This document shows, piece by piece, positions 12,884-19,113 of a DNA stretch of 19,113 bases. This stretch comes from JANYGM01 sp043764015 (GTDB lineage Bacteria; Bacteroidota; Bacteroidia; Cytophagales; Thermonemataceae): the NCBI GenBank assembly GCA_043764015.1, contig JAYUKY010000021.1:1-19113 (forward strand), given 5' to 3'. Each line of letters begins with the position of its first letter. The stretch's first letter is position 1. Below the pieces are notes generated by a model. The model worked only from the letters and a program-made list of their open reading frames with translations, did not search any database and was not told the origin of the DNA. A program made the position numbers and the translations under genes.

Positions 12884-12918
12884 ATTCACAATTCACAATT
12901 TAAAATTCACAATTCACA
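12884..12918. repeat. Heptad array, ATTCACA/ATTTAAA x5
   Basis: Five units in exact phase: two ATTCACA, one ATTTAAA, two ATTCACA. The array ends two bases from the stop codon of the reverse-transcriptase gene. Same unit types as 2568-2595 and, inverted, 4906-4940. Confidence 0.85.
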
Positions 12919-12920
12919 AT

Positions 12921-14360
12921 TTATTTTTCCAACAACCAAGCGTTTGTTTCTGCTATTTTGGTGGCTTGCGCTGGCGAAATCATCTTTAAATAAGAAAAAT
13001 AGCCTTTTCCATAGCTTTTGGCATCTTTCCCCATTTTTTTAGACATTTCCACTTCTCCAATAGTCTTGAATTGATGCAAAAACGCCCTGAAATTTCGTAT
13101 ATCTGTACGAGAAATTTTAGTTTCATTATTGTTCACAAGTACGCCAGTAACGGTTTGTCGCTGACTTTTGCGCATTATCATTGTTTTTTCTCTATTGATT
13201 TCTAGCGTTTCATCAACCACAATTTTATTGACAAAATGAAGTAGTTGTTTCATCAGCGCAGGGTCTTTGCTTTCTGTAGAAAAAACCAAATCATCTGCGT
13301 AGCGAGTGTATGAAAAATTATGTTTTTCTTCTGATTTTTGTCCTAATTTTTGCGCTAAATTCTGCAAACGGTTGTCTAATTTCCTACAAATAAGGTTCGT
13401 AATCATAGGAGAAGTGCAAGCACCTTGTGGCAAAAATCTTGCTCCAAGTGCCACAAAATTACTTTTTTGGTCTAAAACCGCCTCTACACGTAGCGCATCA
13501 GTGCAAACAAGCGCAAATATGGTTGCCATTGCCTCACTATATCCAAAAGAACGAAAAAGCCCTTTTACTCGTGGGAACTTGATGGAAGGAAAAAAATCCT
13601 TCAAATCAATGCGTACAACAATGTTTTTGTTGAGATGATGGTCTGCATTGAGTTTTGTGTTCATTTTTGGCAAAAATGCAAAAGCGGCTTCGTGAGCAGG
13701 AATTTTCTCTAAAATATTTTCTAAAATCCACGTTTGGGCTTTTCTAAGGGTCTTTTTGGGTGATGAAATCTGACGAGTGCCACCTTTTTTCTTAGGGATT
13801 TCAAAACGAGTATAATGGTCAATAGTGGCAACTCTTCTATGATAAGAAAGCCATTTCCAATTTTTTTCTTCTAATTTAGAAAGTTCCGCAAGTTGTGTAA
13901 GGTTTTCCACCAAAGGCAAATTATTTGCTTTTAATTTCTCTAAATCCGTATTTGTATAGATAAGTCCAGCAGAAATATCATCTCCCAAATGGCTAGGAGT
14001 GGTTTTTTCACGAGCCGTAGTAGTTTCTTGGTGAAGTTTTGCGTTGGCTTCTTTCTCAATTCTTGACACAATCCTCTTGGCACGCACACGTTCTATGCGG
14101 TTTTGGCGGATTTGTTTGAGAAGTGGCGTAACATCCTCAATACCATTGAGTTCCTTTTGAAGTTTATAAAGTTCTGTATTGATGCTGGCAAGTTCATCAG
14201 AAATTTTTTTAAAATGCTCTTGTTGCGTGGGCGTGATGTCAGAAAAACCCAAACGTATCATTTCGTCAATGATAAATTGTTCTTTTCCAAGTGTTTGTAA
14301 ACGTGTGCGCCAGTTAGACGAAGTTGCAGCAATTGTTGGGTTAGCAGTATTTAAAGCCAT
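12921..14360 (-). CDS. Retron-type reverse transcriptase with long N-terminal extension
   Basis: The 479-residue protein has an N-terminal extension of about 165 residues, partly coiled coil (50-110), followed by a reverse-transcriptase domain (about 185-460). RT motifs are intact: IPKKKGGTRQIS (188-199), catalytic Asp252 in RIDLKDFFPSI, LPQGACTSPMITN (310-322), YADD (354-357, both catalytic Asp) and LEINREKT (386-393). Two retron hallmarks are visible: NADHH (238-242), fitting the NAxxH motif, and VTG (404-406) in RQTVTGVLVN. Extensions of this kind are known in myxobacterial retron RTs such as Mx162 (recalled). A promoter 43-72 bp upstream leaves only a short leader, and no msr/msd-like hairpins are seen in the 119 bp before or 156 bp after the gene. 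No recognisable effector gene is adjacent; the N-terminal extension could fill that role. Confidence 0.9.
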   Translation of the reverse strand: MALNTANPTIAATSSNWRTRLQTLGKEQFIIDEMIRLGFSDITPTQQEHFKKISDELASINTELYKLQKELNGIEDVTPLLKQIRQNRIERVRAKRIVSRIEKEANAKLHQETTTAREKTTPSHLGDDISAGLIYTNTDLEKLKANNLPLVENLTQLAELSKLEEKNWKWLSYHRRVATIDHYTRFEIPKKKGGTRQISSPKKTLRKAQTWILENILEKIPAHEAAFAFLPKMNTKLNADHHLNKNIVVRIDLKDFFPSIKFPRVKGLFRSFGYSEAMATIFALVCTDALRVEAVLDQKSNFVALGARFLPQGACTSPMITNLICRKLDNRLQNLAQKLGQKSEEKHNFSYTRYADDLVFSTESKDPALMKQLLHFVNKIVVDETLEINREKTMIMRKSQRQTVTGVLVNNNETKISRTDIRNFRAFLHQFKTIGEVEMSKKMGKDAKSYGKGYFSYLKMISPAQATKIAETNAWLLEK

Positions 14361-14402
14361 TAAATCACAAGAAATTTAGTATAAATTCAGGAACATATAG
14401 TA

Positions 14403-14432
14403 CAAAACTAAGAAATTATTTGAAAAATACAA
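14403..14432 (-). promoter_or_regulatory. Promoter of the reverse-transcriptase gene
   Basis: Read leftward, TTG (14432-14430) is followed after 19 nt by TAGTTTTG (14410-14403), matching the Bacteroidota -33/-7 pattern. Transcription would start near 14396, leaving a leader of about 36 nt, too short to hold a normal retron ncRNA before the RT gene. Confidence 0.5.
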
Positions 14433-14479
14433 TTTTTTTATTGTTTTTTATTGTTTTTGCCACGAATACACAAATATTT

Positions 14480-15736
14480 TCAGAAATCAATTTTATTCAA
14501 TTTGTCTTCACAAATATCCCAAAAAATAGGCAAATTCTGTATTAAATAACTATTTTGAGTATTTTGATGATGATTTTTTGTTAGAATTTTACGTTCAAAA
14601 AATGTTCTATTATTATCAAAATCAATAAAAAAAACATTGATTTTGTGCATAGGAATAAGTTTTTGCATTTTCTCAAAAAAAACTTCCCAATATGTGTTTT
14701 TCTGAATAATCATAGGCAAATCATAAGCCAAACATTCATAAAACTTGGTAGGAATGCGTTTTTCGTAGCTTTCATTCGTAACGTAAGGCATCACAACGAA
14801 AATATTTTCTGCTTGTGACATAATTTTCATTTTTTCTCTGATTTGAATATATGGAACAGGTTTTTGACTGATCTGTGCCTCAATCAAATGATTTGTTTTG
14901 CTAAGTTTTTTAATTGCCAAAAAATCTGTTTCTAGCGGACAATGCCCTAAAATAGTGAGTTTTATTATATTTTTTGGTTGTTTTTCTTGTTGTTTTTTTG
15001 TGATGTAATCAAAATAAGTAAGCATTTTTTGTAATCCATATTCTTGTGAAATAGTACCTAAAAATAGTAAATTACATAAATGCTGTTTTGTATTAGAATT
15101 GTAGGGGCTGGGCTTGCCCCTGCCCTCGTGGAGTAATTTCATTTCTTTTTCCCTCAAAATAAAGTTAGGTAAAATCTCATATTTTTGTTTGCTTTCTCCA
15201 ATAAAATCAAGTTCTTGTTCATAACAATTTTCAGCTAAAAAGAAAAAATCAATAAAAAAACAGGTAATTCTCTCCACCAAATACACATAAATAGCTATTA
15301 TTTCACGCAAAAAAGGCAAAAAAACTTTCGTATAACGTATATTTGCCGCATAATTTTCCTGAATATCATAAATAATTTTTACTTTTTTTCTCAAAAAAAC
15401 CAAACTAAAAAGTTTATAAAAAACAGCGGGCAAAAGCAGTTCAAAAGTACCAACAATCAAAATAGTTGGCTTTATTTTTAGCAAGAAAATAAGAAAAGTA
15501 AAAAAAGTAAAAACACGTTTTAGGGCTATTCTATTGAAGTTGAAAATCTCGTAAAAATGTATATTTTTTGGGTTTTGTATATTTTCAGTATCATTATTGC
15601 GGGCTTGTCCTACAAAATGAAAAGTAGCATTTTCATATTTTTTTATCAAACTTTTGCCTATTTTTTCGTACATTCGCACATCTTTTGCTGGTTTGAGTAC
15701 GGAAGCAAGCACAAAAACAGTATCATTTCCTTTCAT
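14480..15736 (-). CDS. GT-B fold glycosyltransferase (family 4-like)
   Basis: The 418-residue protein has the two Rossmann-like halves of GT-B enzymes. The N-terminal half begins TVFVLASVLKPAKDVRMYEKIGKSL and has hydrophobic, membrane-associating segments (about 76-120, 145-168) and a YDIQENYAA motif (123-131). The C-terminal half has NLLFLGTISQEYGLQKML (222-239), LTILGHCP (260-267) and the donor-site region IPTKFYECLAYDLPMII (328-344). It probably transfers a sugar from a nucleotide donor to a glycan or lipid at the inner membrane; donor and acceptor are unknown. Residues about 203-213 (HEGRGKPSPYN), in the linker between the halves, are encoded by a GC-rich palindromic repeat, an in-frame insertion. 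No other glycan genes flank it. Confidence 0.8.
   Translation of the reverse strand: MKGNDTVFVLASVLKPAKDVRMYEKIGKSLIKKYENATFHFVGQARNNDTENIQNPKNIHFYEIFNFNRIALKRVFTFFTFLIFLLKIKPTILIVGTFELLLPAVFYKLFSLVFLRKKVKIIYDIQENYAANIRYTKVFLPFLREIIAIYVYLVERITCFFIDFFFLAENCYEQELDFIGESKQKYEILPNFILREKEMKLLHEGRGKPSPYNSNTKQHLCNLLFLGTISQEYGLQKMLTYFDYITKKQQEKQPKNIIKLTILGHCPLETDFLAIKKLSKTNHLIEAQISQKPVPYIQIREKMKIMSQAENIFVVMPYVTNESYEKRIPTKFYECLAYDLPMIIQKNTYWEVFFEKMQKLIPMHKINVFFIDFDNNRTFFERKILTKNHHQNTQNSYLIQNLPIFWDICEDKLNKIDF
15101..15130. repeat. GC-rich palindromic repeat inside the glycosyltransferase gene
   Basis: This 30-bp stretch is about 70% G+C in a very AT-rich gene. It contains nested inverted repeats (GGGGC at 15104-15108 with GCCCC at 15116-15120). 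It looks like a dispersed Bacteroidota repeat that inserted without breaking the frame. Confidence 0.6.
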
Positions 15737-15864
15737 TTGTTTGTATTTTTTCTAAATAATAGTTATTTTGTCAAAAATTAGTATAAAATTTACACAAATT
15801 ATTGCAAATTTACGTAAATATTTACGCAAACCACACCAAAATTACTGAAAAACTTAATCAAAAT

Positions 15865-16884
15865 TTGAAAAATTTAAAGTTTATATTATTATTTTTTCTT
15901 ACTTGCATAGGCGTACATAACACACTAGCGCAAGACAAATTCAGTGCACGCAAATTTATTGGGCAAGTGCTTTACCTCTACTCACCCATACACAATGATT
16001 TGATAGACAAATATAACAAAACGCCAACATCAGTACATTTACCCAACACGACTTTCAACGTAGGGAAACGTATTGATTATATGTTTTATATTACGGACAC
16101 TATCAATAAAACAATTATTTTGAATGATTTGCCCCAAATGGTTTATGAAATAGCCAATGATTATGCCAACAGAGGTTCTTATGCGTATTTGGAGAAAAAT
16201 AAAATTACGTATAATGCAGGTGATAACTATATTTGTTTTTATATCAATCAGCAAACAGAATACGTTATGAAGCAAATTAGGGCATTTCCTTCTAGTCAAA
16301 TTGCTAATATTATTCCTAAAAAATTACATACAGAAAATTATTATAGATTTCTTAAAAATAGTAATTCTGAAATTCCTACCCAAAAATATGGTATTTATGG
16401 CTTAATGCAAGAGTGGAATGCGTATCAGCACGCTACAAGAGTCGCTTTTAACGTAAAACGCTATTATGAACGTGAAGGCTATACAGATGTTAGTTTGTGG
16501 GAAGATTTTTTTGCTAATTATTATGAGTATCAAACGGCTTATTCAGAGTTTAAATACTTCATTCTCAAATATTTAGAATATGCAGAAAACTCGCAACCAG
16601 AGTTTTATGAAAAACTTTTAAAAGATGTGAATTTTAAAAAAACTTACATTGAGATAAATAAGAATTATGAAGATACTATTTCGCAATTTAATCTTTACAA
16701 ACCTGCGGTATTTTCTTTGCTTAGTAAAGCTGGAATAACTACAGAAGAAACCAGTATGGAAGGTTTTAGCCTACTTTTTTTAGATAGAGTAGGTATCAAT
16801 ACATACGGAAATATAGACAAACTTTTCAGAGATGCGCTAGAAGATGAAGCATTAAAAGAAATAGAGAAAAAAATCAGGAATTAA
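15865..16884 (+). CDS. Secreted protein of unknown function, TTG start
   Basis: The frame is open from a TTG at 15802, but the first 21 residues are polar and lie in the probable promoter area of the divergent glycosyltransferase gene. Starting at the TTG at 15865 gives 339 residues with a textbook signal peptide (MKNLKFILLFFLTCIGVHNT, then LAQ, cut near residue 23). No ATG or GTG start is available before the signal. The mature protein is rich in Tyr, Asn and Lys and mixed alpha/beta, with aromatic-rich helices (YYEYQTAYSEFKYFILKYLE). No lipobox, no membrane helix and no domain I recognise. It is probably periplasmic or exported. An (AT)15 run begins 12 bp beyond its stop. Confidence 0.65.
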   Translation: MKNLKFILLFFLTCIGVHNTLAQDKFSARKFIGQVLYLYSPIHNDLIDKYNKTPTSVHLPNTTFNVGKRIDYMFYITDTINKTIILNDLPQMVYEIANDYANRGSYAYLEKNKITYNAGDNYICFYINQQTEYVMKQIRAFPSSQIANIIPKKLHTENYYRFLKNSNSEIPTQKYGIYGLMQEWNAYQHATRVAFNVKRYYEREGYTDVSLWEDFFANYYEYQTAYSEFKYFILKYLEYAENSQPEFYEKLLKDVNFKKTYIEINKNYEDTISQFNLYKPAVFSLLSKAGITTEETSMEGFSLLFLDRVGINTYGNIDKLFRDALEDEALKEIEKKIRN

Positions 16885-16892
16885 GAAAGGAG

Positions 16893-17036
<144 letters not shown>

Positions 17037-17062
17037 CTAATATATTCTGAATAAGTTTCTCG

Positions 17063-17115
17063 TTTTGTATTTCTTAGTGCCTACTTGTGTGTATCCTCAA
17101 TGTTCTTAGTGGTAA
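17063..17115 (+). repeat. Dispersed intergenic repeat (CTTAGTG-rich), copy 2
   Basis: Begins TTTTGTATTTCTTAGTGC and aligns over its whole length to the reverse complement of 3761-3816 with a few mismatches and short gaps. It ends 28 bp before the rRNA methyltransferase start. Confidence 0.7.
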
Positions 17116-17143
17116 AAAATAAAATAATTAAACAAAAACATCA

Positions 17144-18373
17144 ATGAATGATATTTTAAAAGAATATTTGGCAAAACAACAGCCACAAACGCAAGAAAAT
17201 TATTCTATACTTGTACTCAAAGCTGGGCGTGAGCGTTCTTTACTAAATAGGCATCCTTGGGTGTTTTCTGGTGCAGTAAAAGACCTTCCAACAGCTGAAA
17301 ATGGAGCTATTATACAAGTACAAGACAGCAAAAAAAACATTTTGGGTTATGGCTTTTTTGATACAAAAAGCCAAATAACTGTACGCCTTTTTGAGTTTGG
17401 CGCACAAAATATACGCATTGATGAAGCTTATTGGCACAAAAAAATCAAAAGTGCTTATGAACTTCGTAAAAAATATGTTTTAAATCTTGCTACAAATGCG
17501 TATAGACTTTTGCACGCAGAAGGTGATTTTTTACCAGGAATTATTGTTGATATTTATAATAAAGTTGCTGTTATTCAAGTGCTTATTAAAGGCATTGAGA
17601 AGGTTTTTCCTGCTATTTTGGGTGGTTTGCAACAATTAGGATTAGAATATATTTATCTCAAAACAAAAGAAAATACTAAGTTTTCAGAAGCGTTGCAAAT
17701 ACCAAAAGGTTGGCTTACTGACGAGTTTGAAAAACCGCTTAATATCACAGAAAACAACCTGAAATTTCCTATTGATGTGGTGAAAGGGCAAAAAACAGGC
17801 TTCTTCCTAGACCAAAGAGAAAATAGATTACTTTTGCAACAGTATTCTAAAGGTAAAAACGTACTCAATGCGTTTAGCTATACAGGCGGATTTAGTGTGT
17901 ATGCCCTTGCAGGAGGCGCAAAAAGCGTTCATTCTGTGGATATTTCCAAAGATGCCATTGCCGTTTGTGAGCAAGCCATTACTATGAATTTTGGCAAAAA
18001 TGCCCCTCATACGTCTATTGTGGCAGATTGTTTTGATTTTTTGAAGACAACTGAAGAAATATATGATATAATTGTCCTTGACCCACCTGCTTTTGCTAAA
18101 AATGCAAAATCTGTTCATAATGCTACTCGTGGCTACAAAGAACTTAATTTGACTGCATTTAAGAAAATTGCACCTGGCGGACTTATTTTCACTTTTTCTT
18201 GTTCTGGCAACGTGGATAGGGATTTGTTTAGAAAAGTTGTGTTTGGTGCGGCAGCTGATGCCCAAAGAGAAGTACGTATTTTGAACCAACTCACCCAACC
18301 CGCAGACCACCCAGTAAGTATTTATCACCCAGAAGGAGAATACCTAAAAGGACTTGTGCTGCAAGTGGAATAG
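17144..18373 (+). CDS. rlmI: Class I SAM-dependent rRNA methyltransferase, RlmI type
   Basis: The 409-residue protein has the RlmI/YccW layout. An N-terminal PUA-like RNA-binding domain (about 22-100, LKAGRERSLLNRHPWVFSGAV) is followed by a central linker domain and a C-terminal Rossmann methyltransferase domain. Key motifs are GQKTGFFLDQRENR (215-228), the SAM-binding LNAFSYTGGFSVYA (241-254), VDISKDA (265-271), the catalytic LDPPAFAK (312-319) and FSCSG with Cys353 (351-355), as in m5C methyltransferases. E. coli RlmI makes m5C1962 in 23S rRNA; the same target is likely but not proven. It stands alone, with a strong terminator 45 bp downstream. The first 20 residues are an extra polar tail. 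Confidence 0.92.
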   Translation: MNDILKEYLAKQQPQTQENYSILVLKAGRERSLLNRHPWVFSGAVKDLPTAENGAIIQVQDSKKNILGYGFFDTKSQITVRLFEFGAQNIRIDEAYWHKKIKSAYELRKKYVLNLATNAYRLLHAEGDFLPGIIVDIYNKVAVIQVLIKGIEKVFPAILGGLQQLGLEYIYLKTKENTKFSEALQIPKGWLTDEFEKPLNITENNLKFPIDVVKGQKTGFFLDQRENRLLLQQYSKGKNVLNAFSYTGGFSVYALAGGAKSVHSVDISKDAIAVCEQAITMNFGKNAPHTSIVADCFDFLKTTEEIYDIIVLDPPAFAKNAKSVHNATRGYKELNLTAFKKIAPGGLIFTFSCSGNVDRDLFRKVVFGAAADAQREVRILNQLTQPADHPVSIYHPEGEYLKGLVLQVE

Positions 18374-18417
18374 GTTTTTAATTTATATTTTCAACCACAT
18401 AGGCATATAAAAACCAA

Positions 18418-18455
18418 AAAATCCTTTACAAAATAATTGTAAAGGATTTTTGTTT
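18418..18455. terminator. Bidirectional terminator between rlmI and the small lipoprotein gene
   Basis: AAAATCCTTTACA (18418-18430) and TGTAAAGGATTTT (18438-18450) form a perfect 13-bp stem with a 7-nt loop and T-rich flanks, between two convergent genes. Confidence 0.85.
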
Positions 18456-18480
18456 TTCTCTAATTTTGTCAAGCAAATTA

Positions 18481-18528
18481 TTAGAATTTGCTAATAATAA
18501 TGCTCAATGTTGTTACTGTTCCGTTCTA
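18481..18528 (-). other. In-frame extension after an amber codon
   Basis: TAG (18528-18526) followed by 14 sense codons and TAA. The extension has a beta-strand-like Thr/Ile alternation expected for the end of the upstream domain. One base change in the TAG would restore a 122-residue lipoprotein. Confidence 0.5.
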
Positions 18529-18849
18529 GTCATACACATCCATTTTAACTGTTGTATCAGCAGTAATACCTGTAATCAAGTACGAAAAATTATATGATGT
18601 TTTATTTTTAGCAGTTGTGTCATCTGTCAAAAAAGGTGTTGTACTTCCGACTTTGGTAAGAAGCACTTTTTGAAGTTGTACTGACGAGGTGATAGTGCCT
18701 GTCCAAGTGAATTCACCATTTGCATTTGCTTTACCTATTGCTACAGTCGTGACAGTTGGTTGTGGTGTTGGTTCTGTTTTTTTGCAAGAACTAAGCCCAA
18801 TAGCAAAAGAGAAAAGCAATGTGAAGATAAAAAGTATATTACGTTTCAT
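18526..18849 (-). CDS. Small lipoprotein with Ig-like fold, apparently cut short by an amber codon
   Basis: The 107-residue product has a lipoprotein signal ending GLSSC (acylated Cys22), a Pro/Thr spacer, and a beta-rich domain with a pattern of exported Ig-like modules (FTWTGTITSSVQLQKVLLTK...YNFSYLITGITADTTVKMDVYD). The stop is a TAG at 18526-18528. Beyond it the frame continues for 14 codons (NGTVTTLSIIISKF) to a TAA at 18481. These residues look like the missing last beta strand: DVYDxNGTVTTLSIIIS is the usual closing strand of such domains. The amber may be a nonsense mutation, a sequencing error or a read-through site. The function is unknown; the product is probably anchored in an envelope membrane. 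Confidence 0.62.
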   Translation of the reverse strand: MKRNILFIFTLLFSFAIGLSSCKKTEPTPQPTVTTVAIGKANANGEFTWTGTITSSVQLQKVLLTKVGSTTPFLTDDTTAKNKTSYNFSYLITGITADTTVKMDVYD

Positions 18850-19037
18850 AGAATTAAAAAATTTAATTTTGGTTAAAAATTGTTAAAGAGTATTTAAAAA
18901 GTATCAAATCAGTAGCAACAAATACTGTACCAAATGGAAGAAATACTATCAAATAAATTAAAAAAACAATATTTGTTACTGTGAAAGTTCCGTTGCAAAA
19001 CTTGTAGGGTGAGACCCAAGGCTGTAAGGAACTTTAT

Positions 19038-19060
19038 AAAAGTATCATTTTGATACTTTT
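19038..19060. terminator. Hairpin at the end of the partial transposase frame
   Basis: AAAAGTATCA (19038-19047) and TGATACTTTT (19051-19060) pair perfectly around TTT. Read leftward it overlaps the TGA stop of the partial gene and ends in a short T run. Confidence 0.55.
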
Positions 19061-19113
19061 AAGCTATTAATAACTCTGTTTAGGCACTCAAATATCTTCA
19101 CACCGTCAGCTAA
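19045..19113 (-). CDS. 3' end of a probable transposase gene (partial)
   Basis: A frame of 22 sense codons enters from the right edge, begins LADGVKIFEC, ends LKVSK and stops at a TGA (19047-19045). Composition is protein-like. Its place just inside an inferred IS terminal repeat, in the orientation matching the possible transposase start at 1-30, suggests a transposase C-terminus. Too short to assign a family. Confidence 0.45.
   Translation of the reverse strand, partial: LADGVKIFECLNRVINSLKVSK

Larger units (their letters stand above)
18973..19113 (-). mobile_element. Partial insertion sequence, probable right end
   Basis: The 27-nt terminal repeat at 18973-18999 is inverted relative to 70-96 (25 of 27 identical). 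To its right lie a pair AAAGTTCC/GGAACTTT and a hairpin (19038-19060), then the 3' end of a leftward coding frame running in from the window edge. The copy continues outside the window. Confidence 0.45.

Noticed and set aside
13306..13638. 110-codon plus-strand frame inside the reverse-transcriptase gene
   Set aside because: It is the antisense shadow of a gene with clear catalytic motifs and has no recognisable domain.
14361..14479. msr/msd ncRNA upstream of the reverse transcriptase
   Set aside because: The gap is AT-rich with no stable long hairpin or flanking inverted repeat, and a promoter lies inside it close to the RT start.
15802..15864. Earlier TTG start for the secreted protein
   Set aside because: It would place 21 polar residues before an otherwise normal signal peptide; the TTG at 15865 gives a standard signal.
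17828..18328. 166-codon minus-strand frame within rlmI
   Set aside because: It is the antisense of a well-conserved methyltransferase domain; the composition is Cys/Ile/Asn-rich without any motif.

Overview
The window is AT-rich (by eye about one third G+C) and reads as a chromosomal stretch of a Bacteroidota bacterium, probably a Cytophagales-type gliding/marine relative. The signs are a six-bladed beta-propeller lipoprotein beside a tiny Cys-rich secreted peptide, TAnnTTTG-type (-7) promoter boxes, A-rich leaders without Shine-Dalgarno sequences, many small lipoproteins, and several classes of intergenic repeats. The species cannot be named from sequence alone. No rRNA, tRNA or CRISPR array was found.

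Layout. Both edges (1-96 and 18973-19113) look like the two ends of one insertion sequence: a 27-bp inverted pair, a possible transposase start on the left and a transposase-like C-terminus on the right, so the window may be a contig or segment bounded by copies of one IS. Next come a leftward pair, a six-Cys secreted peptide (1374-1601) and a beta-propeller lipoprotein (268-1311), separated by a hairpin. A rightward pair follows, an ECF-like sigma factor (1898-2521) and a membrane protein joining an anti-sigma-like cytoplasmic N-terminus to a periplasmic trypsin-like protease (2620-3735). Then come a membrane-anchored TPR protein, a LolD-type ABC ATPase and a histidine-kinase-like protein whose phospho-acceptor His is Asn (all leftward). 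A DEDDh exonuclease (6910-7713) follows, with a 306-bp MITE inserted at its stop codon.

The centre has a leftward cluster (HD-domain protein, small two-helix membrane protein, nitroreductase), an orphan AtpZ/AtpI-like protein, a rightward pair (small membrane protein, fumarylacetoacetase), a hypothetical protein and a small lipoprotein. The right part holds a retron-type reverse transcriptase with a long N-terminal extension (12921-14360), a GT-B glycosyltransferase carrying an in-frame GC-rich repeat, a secreted hypothetical protein, an RlmI-type rRNA methyltransferase, and a small lipoprotein with an in-frame amber codon.

The genes are mostly independent housekeeping or envelope functions. 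The candidates for unusual biology are: the retron-type RT, which has its own promoter but no visible msr/msd or effector; the sigma/anti-sigma-protease pair with a Fur-like palindrome next to its promoter; the peptide/beta-propeller pair; and a set of tandem arrays with different sequences but the same 7-bp period, several touching stop codons.
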